From Sphingomonadales bacterium UBA656 (lineage in GTDB: Bacteria > Pseudomonadota > Alphaproteobacteria > Sphingomonadales > Sphingomonadaceae), in NCBI GenBank assembly GCA_002299895.1, contig DBOC01000008.1:177879-223657 (forward strand): 45,779 bases of DNA, read 5' to 3'. A program made the translations under genes and the position numbers. This document shows, one piece after another, positions 1 through 8,246 of this stretch. Below the pieces are notes generated by a model, which saw only the letters and a list, made by a program, of their open reading frames with translations, was not told where the DNA came from and made no database searches. Each line of letters opens with the position of its first letter. Within the stretch, counting starts at the first letter, position 1.

Positions 1-677
1 TTATTGCCGACAATGATTCAGATGTTGTCGATTATTTAAAACAGATAGTCGAAGATCTAGGGCATGACGCCGTTGGTTGTACGGATAGCAAGACCTTTAC
101 CGAAATATTGCTGCGCGAAGCATTTGACCTTGTCATCTTGGATTGGAACATTCGGGCAGCAGACGAAATCTCCCTGCTTGAATGGATGAACAAAACTTTA
201 GTTACACGGCCACCCGTCATTATGATGGCAAACCGTTCTGCTAAGCGGGATATTGCCGAAGCCTTAAATGCCGGTGCTGATGATTACATTACGAAACCAG
301 AAAGCCGTAATATCATTGCAGCGCGGGTAAACGCTTTGCTGCGCGGCAATGCAGCATGTGGTGCATTTGATACGGAGGTCACCTATGGCGCCTATAAGAT
401 GAACCGCATGGAACAGAGCGTTAGTATCCACGGACAGACCGTCATATTGACCGCCAAAGAATTTGAGCTGGCGGAAATGTTTTTCAAAAACACAGACCGC
501 ACCCTGTCGCGCCATTATATTATGCAAACCATTTGGCGCACGACCGCAACACTTGCGACACGCACGTTAGACATGCACATTTCGAGAGTGCGAGCGAAGT
601 TAGCTTTGCAGCCGGAAAACGGCTTCCGGATTTTCACGGTTTTCGGTTACGGTTACCGACTTGAATCTGCGCATTAA
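1..677 (+). CDS. OmpR-family response regulator (5' partial)
   Basis: The reading frame is open from base 3 and lacks its start, which lies upstream of the window. The visible protein begins IADNDSD, the end of receiver strand beta1. It has the phospho-acceptor aspartate in VILDWNI and the conserved lysine in DDYITKP. A winged-helix output domain follows (about the last 100 residues, with TLDMHISRVRAKL as recognition region), so it is a DNA-binding two-component regulator. Two receiver residues are unusual: the second acidic pocket position is Asn (D-N instead of D-D), and the conserved Thr/Ser switch position is Ala (VIMMANR). Phosphorylation may therefore be altered. No kinase gene is visible beside it. 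The family call is firm; the target genes are unknown. Confidence 0.9.
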   Translation, partial: IADNDSDVVDYLKQIVEDLGHDAVGCTDSKTFTEILLREAFDLVILDWNIRAADEISLLEWMNKTLVTRPPVIMMANRSAKRDIAEALNAGADDYITKPESRNIIAARVNALLRGNAACGAFDTEVTYGAYKMNRMEQSVSIHGQTVILTAKEFELAEMFFKNTDRTLSRHYIMQTIWRTTATLATRTLDMHISRVRAKLALQPENGFRIFTVFGYGYRLESAH

Positions 678-698
678 GCCGTAAAACGGAATCGTTAC

Positions 699-726
699 AA
701 AAAGGCTGCTTTAAGCAGCTTTTTTT
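699..726. terminator. Bidirectional terminator, regulator / aroG junction
   Basis: The stem GCTGC (705-709), loop TTTAA and GCAGC (715-719) are flanked by A-runs and T-runs, so the structure can end transcription from both sides. It overlaps the last codons and stop of the DAHP synthase gene on the minus strand. Confidence 0.7.
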
Positions 727-2084
727 GCACGCTCTGTCATTTCCTGATTCAACATTTCGGCCAATAGAAATGCCAGTTCTAGCGATTGCGCCGCGTTCAA
801 CCGCGGGTCACAATGGGTATGATAGCGATCGGCCAACCCTTCATCCGTTACAGCCACGGCACCGCCGGTACACTCGGTCACATTCTGACCGGTCATTTCG
901 ATATGGATGCCACCGCCAAAGGTGCCCTCCGCGCGGTGCACAGCGAAGAATCCGCGTACTTCGGCCAAGATACGCTCAAACGGACGCGTTTTATATCCGC
1001 TCGCTGATTTAACAACATTGCCATGCATCGGGTCACAAGACCAGATCACTGGATGTCCCTCACGTTGCACAGCGCGGACCAAAGTCGGGAGGCCTGTCTC
1101 TACTTTGTCAAAACCGTAACGCGAGATCAAAGTGATCCGCCCCGCCTCCCGCGCTGGGTTCAACGTATCAAGCATCCGCAACAATGCATCGGGTTCCAAG
1201 CTTGGGCCACATTTTACGCCGATGGGGTTACCGATACCGCGCAAAAATTCGACATGGGCCGAGCCTTCGAACCGGGTCCGATCGCCAATCCACAAGAAAT
1301 GCGCTGACGTGTCATACCAACCGCCGGTCAAGCTGTCCTGACGCGTCATCGCTTCCTCATAGGGCAACAATAACGCTTCATGGCTTGTGTAGAAGCTTGT
1401 TCCCTTGATTTGCGGCACAGTCTCCGGCGTAATGCCGCACGCTTCCATAAAGGCCAGCGCCTCGCTGATACGATCTGCCGTTTCTTTATATTTTTGTGCC
1501 CAGGGCGAACGGCCCATATAATCATGCGTCCAAGCGTTTACCTGCTGCAGATTGGCATAACCACCGCTGGAAAAGGCGCGCAGAAGGTTCAATGTTGATG
1601 CAGCTTGACTATACGCGCGGATCATACGCGCCGGGTCTGGCTCGCGTCCTTCGGCAACAAATTCAATATCGTTAATGATGTCCCCGAAATAGCTTGGCAG
1701 CTCAACACCGTTTATGGTTTCGGTCGGTGTGGAGCGTGGCTTGGCAAATTGGCCCGCCATCCGCCCAAGTTTGACCACGGGTAGCTTACCCGCGAAAGTC
1801 AGCACTACCGCCATTTGCAAGATCACACGGAAGGTATCCCGAATGTTATTCGGGTGAAATTCGGCAAAGCTTTCTGCACAGTCCCCGCCTTGAAGCAAGA
1901 ACGCCTTACCTTCGGCTACTTTCGCGAGATCGGCCGTGAGATTGCGCGCTTCGCCTGCAAAAACCAGGGGCGGATAATTACGCAACGTATTTTCAGTGGC
2001 CGATAACGCGGCAGCATCCTTATACGCAGGCATGTGAATGCCCGTTGCGTCTCTCCAGCTTTCAGGCGTCCAACTCGTCGCCAT
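711..2084 (-). CDS. aroG: Class II 3-deoxy-7-phosphoheptulonate (DAHP) synthase
   Basis: This enzyme condenses phosphoenolpyruvate and erythrose 4-phosphate to DAHP, the first step of the shikimate pathway, in the cytoplasm. At 457 residues it has the length of the plant-type (class II) family. Diagnostic stretches include FLLQGGDCAESF near residue 85, KCGPSLEPDALL, VIWSCDPMHGN and the C-terminal GGIHIEMTGQNVTECTGG, which carry metal and substrate ligands. The ATG at 2084 is preceded by GGAG 11 bases upstream. The gene stands alone and is divergent from the bc1 operon. A chorismate mutase gene at 32866 serves the same pathway but is unlinked. Confidence 0.95.
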   Translation of the reverse strand: MATSWTPESWRDATGIHMPAYKDAAALSATENTLRNYPPLVFAGEARNLTADLAKVAEGKAFLLQGGDCAESFAEFHPNNIRDTFRVILQMAVVLTFAGKLPVVKLGRMAGQFAKPRSTPTETINGVELPSYFGDIINDIEFVAEGREPDPARMIRAYSQAASTLNLLRAFSSGGYANLQQVNAWTHDYMGRSPWAQKYKETADRISEALAFMEACGITPETVPQIKGTSFYTSHEALLLPYEEAMTRQDSLTGGWYDTSAHFLWIGDRTRFEGSAHVEFLRGIGNPIGVKCGPSLEPDALLRMLDTLNPAREAGRITLISRYGFDKVETGLPTLVRAVQREGHPVIWSCDPMHGNVVKSASGYKTRPFERILAEVRGFFAVHRAEGTFGGGIHIEMTGQNVTECTGGAVAVTDEGLADRYHTHCDPRLNAAQSLELAFLLAEMLNQEMTERAKKAA

Positions 2085-2202
2085 GGGTCATGCTCCAACA
2101 ATAATCGAATGAATTTTGCGTCCTTTAGGCGCAATATGTTGCCGGTAGCAAGTGTTAGCGCCGAATTTCCGCTGGTTTCACAAAATGCAACACAGACAGC
2201 AT

Positions 2203-2242
2203 CATTTGCCACATTTTTAACCAAATTGCCTGTTGGCAAATG
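2203..2242. repeat. Inverted repeat in the aroG-petA divergent intergenic region
   Basis: CATTTGCCA (2203-2211) and TGGCAAATG (2234-2242) are a perfect 9-bp inverted repeat with a 22-base spacer. It lies about 120 bases upstream of the aroG start and about 127 bases upstream of petA. It could be a pair of operator half-sites or a leader hairpin; no regulator can be named. Confidence 0.45.
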
Positions 2243-2292
2243 ACTGGAAAGGCGTCTATGTGGCCGCTGAATCGCCCCTATCGTGCTCCAAA

Positions 2293-2320
2293 TTGCTGGA
2301 CGCGGTTGGAGTGATAAGAT
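2293..2320 (+). promoter_or_regulatory. Candidate promoter of the cytochrome bc1 operon
   Basis: TTGCTG (2293-2298) and TAAGAT (2315-2320) are separated by 16 bases and lie about 50 bases upstream of the petA start. They resemble a sigma70-type -35/-10 pair. This is a pattern match only. Confidence 0.35.
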
Positions 2321-2368
2321 TTCGACGGTATTGCGCGGTTCAGTTCCGCGACGCAAAAAGGGCAAGTT

Positions 2369-3037
2369 ATGTCGACAGTCAAAAAAACAAAAGCCACCGG
2401 TAAAAAGCCGGTAAAGGCCCCAAAACCTCGCGTTGCAGCTGCAGCAAAAGCGGATAAAGCGACGCCGGGCGGCATAGCCGCGGAAAATCTGGACGTTGAG
2501 AATGAAGGCCAAGCGCCAGGCGTTCGCCGGCGGGACTTCATCCACATTGCAACCGTCAGCTTCGCTGGCGTAGGCGCGGCCGCCGTTGCAATGCCCTTGG
2601 TATCGCAAATGAGCGCAAGCGCTGACGTGTTGGCCTTGGCATCTATCGAAGTTGACGTAGCCGCCATTCAGCCTGGTCAGTCGATCAAGACCAGCTGGCG
2701 CAAACAACCCGTTTTCATCCGCAATTTGACAGCTGCCGAAATCGAAGCCGCTAACAAGGTTGATGTCGGCGGGTTGCGTGACCCGCAAACTTTGGCCGAA
2801 CGGACAAAGCCGGGTAAAGAAAACTGGCTCATCACCCTTGGCGTCTGCACCCATTTGGGCTGCGTACCTTTGGGCGCAGCCGCTGGCGAAGTTAAAGGTG
2901 AATATGGCGGCTATTTCTGCCCGTGCCATGGTTCGCATTATGACACCGCCGCACGTATCCGGAAGGGCCCAGCCCCGACGAACCTCGTCGTTCCGGAATT
3001 CGCATTCATTTCTGACACAGTCGTAAAAATCGGTTGA
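2369..3037 (+). CDS. petA: Ubiquinol-cytochrome c reductase, Rieske iron-sulfur subunit
   Basis: This is the electron-accepting [2Fe-2S] subunit of complex III, anchored in the inner membrane with its cluster in the periplasm. The cluster boxes are CTHLGC (C160, H162, C165) and CPCHGS (C184, C186, H187). C160, H162, C184 and H187 are the expected iron ligands and C165/C186 the disulfide. A twin-arginine motif RRRDF at 53-57 precedes the membrane anchor. The first 30 residues or so are rich in Lys, Ala and Pro, an extension beyond the roughly 20-residue lead usual in the family. No in-frame ATG offers a shorter start, and AAAAAGGGC precedes the ATG at 2369. It is the first gene of petABC. Confidence 0.96.
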   Translation: MSTVKKTKATGKKPVKAPKPRVAAAAKADKATPGGIAAENLDVENEGQAPGVRRRDFIHIATVSFAGVGAAAVAMPLVSQMSASADVLALASIEVDVAAIQPGQSIKTSWRKQPVFIRNLTAAEIEAANKVDVGGLRDPQTLAERTKPGKENWLITLGVCTHLGCVPLGAAAGEVKGEYGGYFCPCHGSHYDTAARIRKGPAPTNLVVPEFAFISDTVVKIG

Positions 3038-3051
3038 GGAGCTAGAACGTA

Positions 3052-4347
3052 ATGAGCTTCCCTTGGGCACAAGAGTATAAGCCGCAAGGCGCAGTAAGTA
3101 AGTGGGTCGATGAGCGACTGCCCTTGCCGCGCTTAGTCTACAATGCCGTGGGTGCCGGTTATCCGGTTCCGCGCAACCTCAATTATTTCTGGAACTTTGG
3201 TGTCCTTGCGGGCGTCGCTTTGGTTATCCAGATCGTAACCGGCATTGTGTTGGCCATGCATTATTATGCAAGCGTTGACGGAGCATTTAACAGCGTCGAG
3301 CATATCATGCGCGACGTAAACTCCGGCTGGTTCATCCGCTATGCACATATGAACGGCGCGAGCTTCTTCTTCATCGTCGTGTACATTCACATTTTCCGGG
3401 GGCTTTTTTACGGTTCGTATAAAGCACCGCGCGAAATGATATGGCTCCTAGGCGTCACCATCTTCCTATTGATGATGGCAACCGCGTTCATGGGCTATGT
3501 TTTGCCATGGGGCCAAATGAGCTTCTGGGGCGCGCAGGTTATCACTGGCTTCTTCTCCGCCATTCCTGTGATCGGCGAACCCTTGCGTCAGTTGCTCCTC
3601 GGCGGCTTTGCGCCTGACCAAGCCGCCTTGAACCGCTTCTTCTCGCTGCACTATTTAATGCCGTTCGTGATTGCAGGCGTCATCATCCTGCATATTTGGG
3701 CATTGCATATTCCAGGTTCGTCAAACCCGACGGGCGTCAGTGTTAAGGGTGAACAGGACACCGTTCCGTTCCACCCATATTACACCGCGAAGGACGGGTT
3801 TGGCTTAGGGGTCTTCTTGATCCTCTTTGTTGCCGTAACTTTCTTTGCGCCGAATATGTTGGGTCATCCGGACAATTACATTCCGGCTAACCCGCTTTCG
3901 ACGCCAGCGCATATTGTGCCTGAATGGTATTTCTTGCCATTCTACGCGATTTTGAAGGCGTTCACCGTCGATTTCAGCATCCCATTCACCGGCATCATCA
4001 TCATCGAAGCCAAGTTAATGGGCGTGCTTGCGATGTTTGGTTCGATCTTGCTGTTGTTCTTCCTGCCATGGTTGGACACATCACCCGTACGTTCGGGTCA
4101 TTATCGTCCGCTGTTCCGCAAATTCTTCTGGTTCGGGCTTATCCCAAGCCTGGCTTTGTTGACCTATTGCGGCGGAAAACCCCCTTATGCGCAATGGGTT
4201 ATTCTCAGCCAGATTGCGGCAGCTTATTATTTCGCCCATTTCTTGATCATCTTGCCAATCGTTTCGCGCATTGAACGGCCGCTTCCGCTGCCAAATTCAA
4301 TCACCGAAGCTGTCACCGGCAAACCGCTTGAAACAGCGGCTGCGTAA
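3052..4347 (+). CDS. petB: Ubiquinol-cytochrome c reductase, cytochrome b subunit
   Basis: This integral membrane subunit of complex III carries hemes bL and bH and both quinone sites. It is 431 residues long with about eight to nine hydrophobic segments. Family signatures are visible: paired heme histidines in helices B and D (AMHYYAS and YIHIFRG; LHYLMPF and LHIWALH), the PWGQMSFWGAQV region, and the PEWYFLPFYAIL motif, whose PEWY is the Qo-site signature. It starts 15 bases after petA with TGAGGAGC just upstream as ribosome-binding site, and is followed closely by cytochrome c1, so petABC is one operon. Confidence 0.98.
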   Translation: MSFPWAQEYKPQGAVSKWVDERLPLPRLVYNAVGAGYPVPRNLNYFWNFGVLAGVALVIQIVTGIVLAMHYYASVDGAFNSVEHIMRDVNSGWFIRYAHMNGASFFFIVVYIHIFRGLFYGSYKAPREMIWLLGVTIFLLMMATAFMGYVLPWGQMSFWGAQVITGFFSAIPVIGEPLRQLLLGGFAPDQAALNRFFSLHYLMPFVIAGVIILHIWALHIPGSSNPTGVSVKGEQDTVPFHPYYTAKDGFGLGVFLILFVAVTFFAPNMLGHPDNYIPANPLSTPAHIVPEWYFLPFYAILKAFTVDFSIPFTGIIIIEAKLMGVLAMFGSILLLFFLPWLDTSPVRSGHYRPLFRKFFWFGLIPSLALLTYCGGKPPYAQWVILSQIAAAYYFAHFLIILPIVSRIERPLPLPNSITEAVTGKPLETAAA

Positions 4348-4365
4348 AACAGGGAAAGCAGTATC

Positions 4366-5229
4366 ATGGTTCGTTTAGTTGCTTTTTTAGTAGGCCTGTT
4401 TTTCAGCGGCATGCTTTTGCTCGGCCTTGGGGATACCGTTATCAAGGCCATTCAGGAACCTGAGCAGCCTACGGCTGAGCACGAGTTTCATGAAACGCCC
4501 GTTGCCGTCAGCTTTGCGCATGATGGGCCGTTCGGTAAGTTTGACCGTGGCCAATTACAGCGCGGATTGAAGGTATATTCCGAAGTCTGCGCAGCCTGCC
4601 ATAGCTTGAAGCTCGTTGCCTTCCGTGATTTCGCGGCATTGGGTTACAACGAAGACCAAGTTAAGGCACTCGCCAAGGCTTGGAAAACCGAAGTGCCGAG
4701 CGTCAACCCTGAAACGGGTGAAGCGGCCTCGCGGCCTGCCATTCCTGCCGATAAAATTCCTTCGCCATTTGCGAATGAAGTCGCGGCACGTGCAGCCAAC
4801 AATAATGCGCTTCCACCTGACCTTTCACTGATAACCAAGGCGCGTCCCGATGGCACCGCTTATGTATACTCATTGTTGATGGGCTATCGCGATCAAGCGG
4901 GTTACAAGAACGCCGAAGGCAAAGAGCTGCTGAAGGAATTCCCTGACGCTGCGACGCCCGCTGGCTTGCACTTCAACCCATGGTTTGCAAACCTGAACAT
5001 TGCGATGGCAAGCCCAATCGCGAGTGATGATCTGGTTACCTATGATGATGGTACAAAGGCCACCAAGGCGCAGATGGCGAAAGACGTTTCTGCATTCTTG
5101 ACATGGTCAGCAGAGCCAAAGATGGAAAACCGCAAAAGCGCTGGTTGGGCCGCGCTTGGCTTCCTGATCATCTTCACCGTGCTTGCATGGATGTCCTACA
5201 AGACCATCTGGGCAGACAAAAAACACTGA
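4366..5229 (+). CDS. petC: Ubiquinol-cytochrome c reductase, cytochrome c1 subunit
   Basis: This heme c subunit of complex III passes electrons from the Rieske centre to soluble or membrane cytochrome c. An N-terminal hydrophobic stretch (residues 4-22) acts as export signal. The heme-binding motif CAACH lies at 75-79, followed by the c1-typical AFRDFAALGYNEDQV. A C-terminal membrane anchor (about 262-281) ends in a lysine-rich tail. The protein is 287 residues, normal for the family. The axial methionine probably lies in the late ANLNIAMASPI stretch. It is the last gene of petABC and is followed by a strong hairpin terminator. Confidence 0.97.
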   Translation: MVRLVAFLVGLFFSGMLLLGLGDTVIKAIQEPEQPTAEHEFHETPVAVSFAHDGPFGKFDRGQLQRGLKVYSEVCAACHSLKLVAFRDFAALGYNEDQVKALAKAWKTEVPSVNPETGEAASRPAIPADKIPSPFANEVAARAANNNALPPDLSLITKARPDGTAYVYSLLMGYRDQAGYKNAEGKELLKEFPDAATPAGLHFNPWFANLNIAMASPIASDDLVTYDDGTKATKAQMAKDVSAFLTWSAEPKMENRKSAGWAALGFLIIFTVLAWMSYKTIWADKKH

Positions 5230-5250
5230 TAGGGTAAAACCAATTTTGTG

Positions 5251-5279
5251 AAGGGGCCGCTTTTGCGGCCCTTTCTTTT
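5251..5279 (+). terminator. Terminator of the petABC operon
   Basis: GGGCCGC (5254-5260), loop TTTT and GCGGCCC (5265-5271) form a perfect 7-bp GC stem followed by TTTCTTTT, a typical rho-independent terminator 22 bases after the petC stop. Confidence 0.85.
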
Positions 5280-5291
5280 GCAATGAGGGCG

Positions 5292-5320
5292 TTGACGCTT
5301 TGACCGGATAATGGCAATAG
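5292..5320 (+). promoter_or_regulatory. Possible promoter of tRNA-Gly
   Basis: TTGACG (5292-5297), a 17-base spacer and CAATAG (5315-5320) end about 30 bases before the tRNA. The -35 is good but the -10 is poor, so the call is tentative. Confidence 0.3.
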
Positions 5321-5349
5321 CGGCGCTTCACACGGCCCTTTGGTCCGTC

Positions 5350-5423
5350 GCGGGTATAGCATAGTGGTAATGCACTAGCCTTCCAAGCTAGCTAGAGGGG
5401 TTCGATTCCCCTTACCCGCTCCA
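5350..5423 (+). tRNA. tRNA-Gly (anticodon UCC)
   Basis: The cloverleaf can be drawn by eye. The acceptor stem pairs GCGGGTA (5350-5356) with TACCCGC (5413-5419), with discriminator T and encoded CCA (5421-5423). The anticodon stem pairs CTAGC (5375-5379) with GCTAG (5387-5391) around the loop CTTCCAA, giving anticodon TCC at 5382-5384, which reads GGA codons. The T arm has GGTTCGATTCC. No integrase or duplicated 3' end is seen nearby. Confidence 0.97.
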
Positions 5424-5524
5424 ACATTCTTACCTTACACAATAATCATTCCCTCACGCACGGTTGCCTGCGCTATAAGTTGCGCGCTAATCCGACTGTA
5501 TAAGTTTTCAGCATGGAGTTCGTT

Positions 5525-5986
5525 ATGCGCATCGCATTGTATCAGCCGGACATGGCGGGGAATGTCGGCGCAGTTTTGCGGACGTCAGCCTGCTTTGGTG
5601 TCATATGCGACATCATCGAGCCTTGCGGCTTTGCCTTTTCCGAACGCGCGTTGAAACGTTCGGGCATGGATTATATGGACCATGTCCAGATTCAACGGCA
5701 TCCTGACTGGTCCACTTTTCTCGAAACCCTGGATGGTGCACGGATCGTTTTAATGTCCAGCAAGGCGTCAACCCCGCTTCCACAGTTCACCTTTCGACCT
5801 GATGATATCATTCTCATGGGTTCCGAAAGCAAAGGGGCGCCGCCCGAAGTCCATGCACGCGCCGACGCACGCGTCTGTATTCCGATGGCCGCAGGATTTC
5901 GATCCTTGAACATTTCGGTATCGGCTGGCATCGCTTTGGCAGAAGGTCTTAGACAGACCCATTCATTCCCAAGAGGCGAACTATGA
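5525..5986 (+). CDS. trmL: tRNA (cytidine/uridine-34 2'-O)-methyltransferase, TrmL-like (SPOUT)
   Basis: This enzyme methylates the ribose of the wobble nucleotide of certain tRNAs using S-adenosylmethionine. It is a small (153-residue) SPOUT-fold protein. The N-terminus MRIALYQPDMAGNVGAVLR matches the family, and the SAM-binding knot motifs are MGSESKGAP and IPMAAGFRSLNISVSAGIA. An upstream ATG at 5513 exists, but the ATG at 5525 has GGAG six bases before it and gives the usual family N-terminus, so 5525 is chosen. Its stop overlaps the hemF start by four bases (ATGA), implying a trmL-hemF operon. Confidence 0.93.
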   Translation: MRIALYQPDMAGNVGAVLRTSACFGVICDIIEPCGFAFSERALKRSGMDYMDHVQIQRHPDWSTFLETLDGARIVLMSSKASTPLPQFTFRPDDIILMGSESKGAPPEVHARADARVCIPMAAGFRSLNISVSAGIALAEGLRQTHSFPRGEL

Positions 5987-6840
5987 CCCTGATATTAGAT
6001 CAACGCCAACAGACCGCGCGCACATGGTTCGAATCGCTCCGGAACCGCATTTGCGCTGCCTTTGAAGAGATTGAGCGCGAAGCAGGCTCTGATGCGTCGT
6101 TTGAATATATCCCATGGGACCGTAACGACCATGATGGTTCCCCCGGTGGCGGCGGTGTGCGTGGGGTGATGAAGGGCAAGGTTTTCGAGAAAGTGGGCGT
6201 GAATGTCTCCACCGTCGGCGGCAGCTTCAACCCCGAATTTGCCAAAACCATTCATGGCGCTGCCGATGACCCCAGTTTCTTCGCCACAGGAATAAGCCTC
6301 GTCGCGCATATGGCAAACCCGCATGTGCCCGCCGTGCATATGAACACCCGCTATCTGGTGACAACGAAAAGCTGGTTTGGTGGTGGCGCGGACCTTAACC
6401 CGCCTATTCCTTATGCGGAAGACACGGACGACTTCCACGCGCGTCTCCGTGCGGCCTGCGCACCATATGGCCCCGATGTGTATGAACGTTATCGGAAATG
6501 GGCGGAGGATTATTTCTGGATACCGCACCGCAACGTCCATCGCGGCGTTGGCGGAATATTTTACGACCATCTCGAAAACACAAGCGACGCCTTGTTTGAA
6601 CAAAATTTCGCGTTCACCCGCGATGTCGGCGATAGCTTCCTCGACATATTTCCTAAGCTTGTCCGCCGTCGTATGAACCAGCCCTTCAGTACCGAAGAAA
6701 AGCAGGCGCAATTGCGCTGGCGTGGTCTCTATGCCGAATTTAACTTGGTATATGATCGCGGCACGACCTTTGGATTGAAGACCGGCGGCAATGTCGACGC
6801 GATATTGATGAGCTTGCCGCCCGAAGTGGTGTGGGCCTGA
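5983..6840 (+). CDS. hemF: Oxygen-dependent coproporphyrinogen III oxidase
   Basis: HemF decarboxylates coproporphyrinogen III to protoporphyrinogen IX using oxygen, late in heme synthesis. It is 285 residues, normal for HemF. The conserved blocks are clear: GGGGVRGVMKGKVFEKVGVN near residue 50, STVGGSF, HMNTRYLVT, WFGGGADLNP, HRNVHRGVGGIFYDHL, and near the C-terminus LVYDRGTTFGLKTGGN with MSLPPEV. Its start overlaps trmL by four bases. Demand for heme by the neighbouring bc1 complex makes the location sensible, although a terminator and a tRNA separate the two units. Confidence 0.97.
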   Translation: MTLILDQRQQTARTWFESLRNRICAAFEEIEREAGSDASFEYIPWDRNDHDGSPGGGGVRGVMKGKVFEKVGVNVSTVGGSFNPEFAKTIHGAADDPSFFATGISLVAHMANPHVPAVHMNTRYLVTTKSWFGGGADLNPPIPYAEDTDDFHARLRAACAPYGPDVYERYRKWAEDYFWIPHRNVHRGVGGIFYDHLENTSDALFEQNFAFTRDVGDSFLDIFPKLVRRRMNQPFSTEEKQAQLRWRGLYAEFNLVYDRGTTFGLKTGGNVDAILMSLPPEVVWA

Positions 6841-6846
6841 CCCCAA

Positions 6847-7461
6847 ATGGCGTTTAGTCCGATTGCGCACGGCGAACTGGGTGCCATTGTCACATCGTTG
6901 GAAATGACGAACCGTCCGCCGTTGCGGGCGCTGCCAGCGTCAGAATTGCGGTTGGAACGATGGCAAGTGCCAACAGCAGATGCCTATCGCACGCTATATC
7001 GTCGCATTGGCGAACCATGGCTTTGGTTCTCCCGGCTTGCGCTTGATGACGCGGATCTTTTGCGTATCATCCACGACCCGGCCGTGCGCATCTGGGCCGT
7101 GCTTGACCGACGCGGTATTGAGGTTGGAATATTGGAGCTGGATTTCCGGGACGCCGGACAATGCGAGATTGCCTTTTTCGGCCTAGTGCCAGAACTGACG
7201 GGCAAGGGTCATGGCAAATGGCTGATGGCAATGGCGCTGCAAATGGGCTGGGCGGAAGCTGGCGTTCAGCGGATGTGGGTGCACACCTGCACGCTTGATG
7301 GTCCTTATGCGCTGGCCTTTTACCAGCGGTCCGGATTTCGTGCCTATCAACGGCAGTTGGAAACTTTTCCCGACCCGCGCCTTAATGGCCTTATACCGCG
7401 CGATGCCGCGCCGCAAATCCCGATTATAAGTAAGGTGTCTGCGCAGAAAGCTGACGATTGA
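6847..7461 (+). CDS. GNAT-family N-acetyltransferase
   Basis: This 204-residue protein has a GNAT fold. The acetyl-CoA loop is recognisable as VPELTGKGHGKWLMAMAL around residues 117-134, followed by VQRMWVHTCTLDGPYALAFYQRSGF, the beta5/alpha4 region of the family. The N-terminal 25 residues (GAIVTSLEMTNRPPLR) form an unassigned lead. The substrate is unknown. It starts six bases after hemF, without a clear ribosome-binding site, so translational coupling to hemF is likely. An ATG at 6904 is an alternative start. Its 3' end overlaps the convergent membrane-protein gene by 38 bases. Confidence 0.88.
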   Translation: MAFSPIAHGELGAIVTSLEMTNRPPLRALPASELRLERWQVPTADAYRTLYRRIGEPWLWFSRLALDDADLLRIIHDPAVRIWAVLDRRGIEVGILELDFRDAGQCEIAFFGLVPELTGKGHGKWLMAMALQMGWAEAGVQRMWVHTCTLDGPYALAFYQRSGFRAYQRQLETFPDPRLNGLIPRDAAPQIPIISKVSAQKADD

Positions 7462-8167
7462 CCGCGATTAGCATCAATGTGAAAGCTACTGCCTCCAAAG
7501 TGACGAACAGCGCCTTGACCGCGGACTCGACAATCGGGACACCTTCTTCGCCCACGATAGACTGACAAATGGCGACGATCGCGGCATCAGCGACACCTGC
7601 AACAATACGCAAAAATACGGCCACAAAGAGCATCAAAAACAAAATCGCCCAACCGCAATGACTTGTAACACGCCAAGTCCGGATCACAGATTTGTTGATA
7701 CCACCCCCGACATTCTGCGCGACGACGGCGGGCAATATCGCAAAGCGACCCGAAAGATACAGGCCGGGTAGGATCAACATCAAAAATCCTGCCAGGGTCG
7801 CCCAGCCAACAATCAAGCTTGCAAGCAGATAGGGGGCAAATAATGCCGCGGCGATGCCAAGAGCATCGCCGACTTTCGACAGCGGACGCCCCGACATCAG
7901 CACATAAAGGGACAGGTTGCCATATATGGTTACCAACATCGTCGGCACAAGAACGCGCCAGTTGGCTTCGAAATAGCGGCTGATTTCCTGAATAGCCTGA
8001 TTCGTATCGTCGAGATTTTCAACAATCAGCGGCGGAACGAGAAACGCAGACACCCATGCCGACATGAAAATAAAGAAGCCAGCGATTGCGGCAATCGCCT
8101 CTTTATCCGCCGCGAGCAAAGCGCGCGCGTCAGTCCAGACAGCGCGATAATCAAGCTTCTTTGGCAT
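7424..8167 (-). CDS. Multi-pass membrane protein of unknown function
   Basis: This 247-residue protein has about five to six hydrophobic segments (roughly residues 20-40, 70-90, 100-120, 125-150, 175-200 and 215-240), and a Gly/Leu-rich GFLMLILPGLYLSGRFAILPAVV stretch in the middle is the most recognisable part. It resembles DUF-type glycerophosphodiester-phosphodiesterase membrane domains common in sphingomonads. No catalytic motif is seen and no function is assigned. The ATG at 8167 has GAGGAGAG just upstream. It is convergent with the acetyltransferase gene, overlapping it by 38 bases, and divergent from lipB. Confidence 0.8.
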   Translation of the reverse strand: MPKKLDYRAVWTDARALLAADKEAIAAIAGFFIFMSAWVSAFLVPPLIVENLDDTNQAIQEISRYFEANWRVLVPTMLVTIYGNLSLYVLMSGRPLSKVGDALGIAAALFAPYLLASLIVGWATLAGFLMLILPGLYLSGRFAILPAVVAQNVGGGINKSVIRTWRVTSHCGWAILFLMLFVAVFLRIVAGVADAAIVAICQSIVGEEGVPIVESAVKALFVTLEAVAFTLMLIAVNRQLSAQTPYL

Positions 8168-8246
8168 AATCTCTCCTCAGCTATGCGCGGCGTAGAGGCA
8201 GACATATGCGGTGGCAAGCCGCATACACCATGCTAAAGGATGGTTC

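Noticed and set aside
1916..3070. A long open frame on the minus strand (384 codons) across the aroG start and the Rieske gene
   Set aside because: It is antisense to two well recognised genes, has no recognisable domain and a composition typical of a shadow frame.
5995..6870. A 291-codon minus-strand frame antisense to hemF
   Set aside because: The plus-strand gene is a clear full-length HemF; the antisense frame has no ribosome-binding site or family resemblance.
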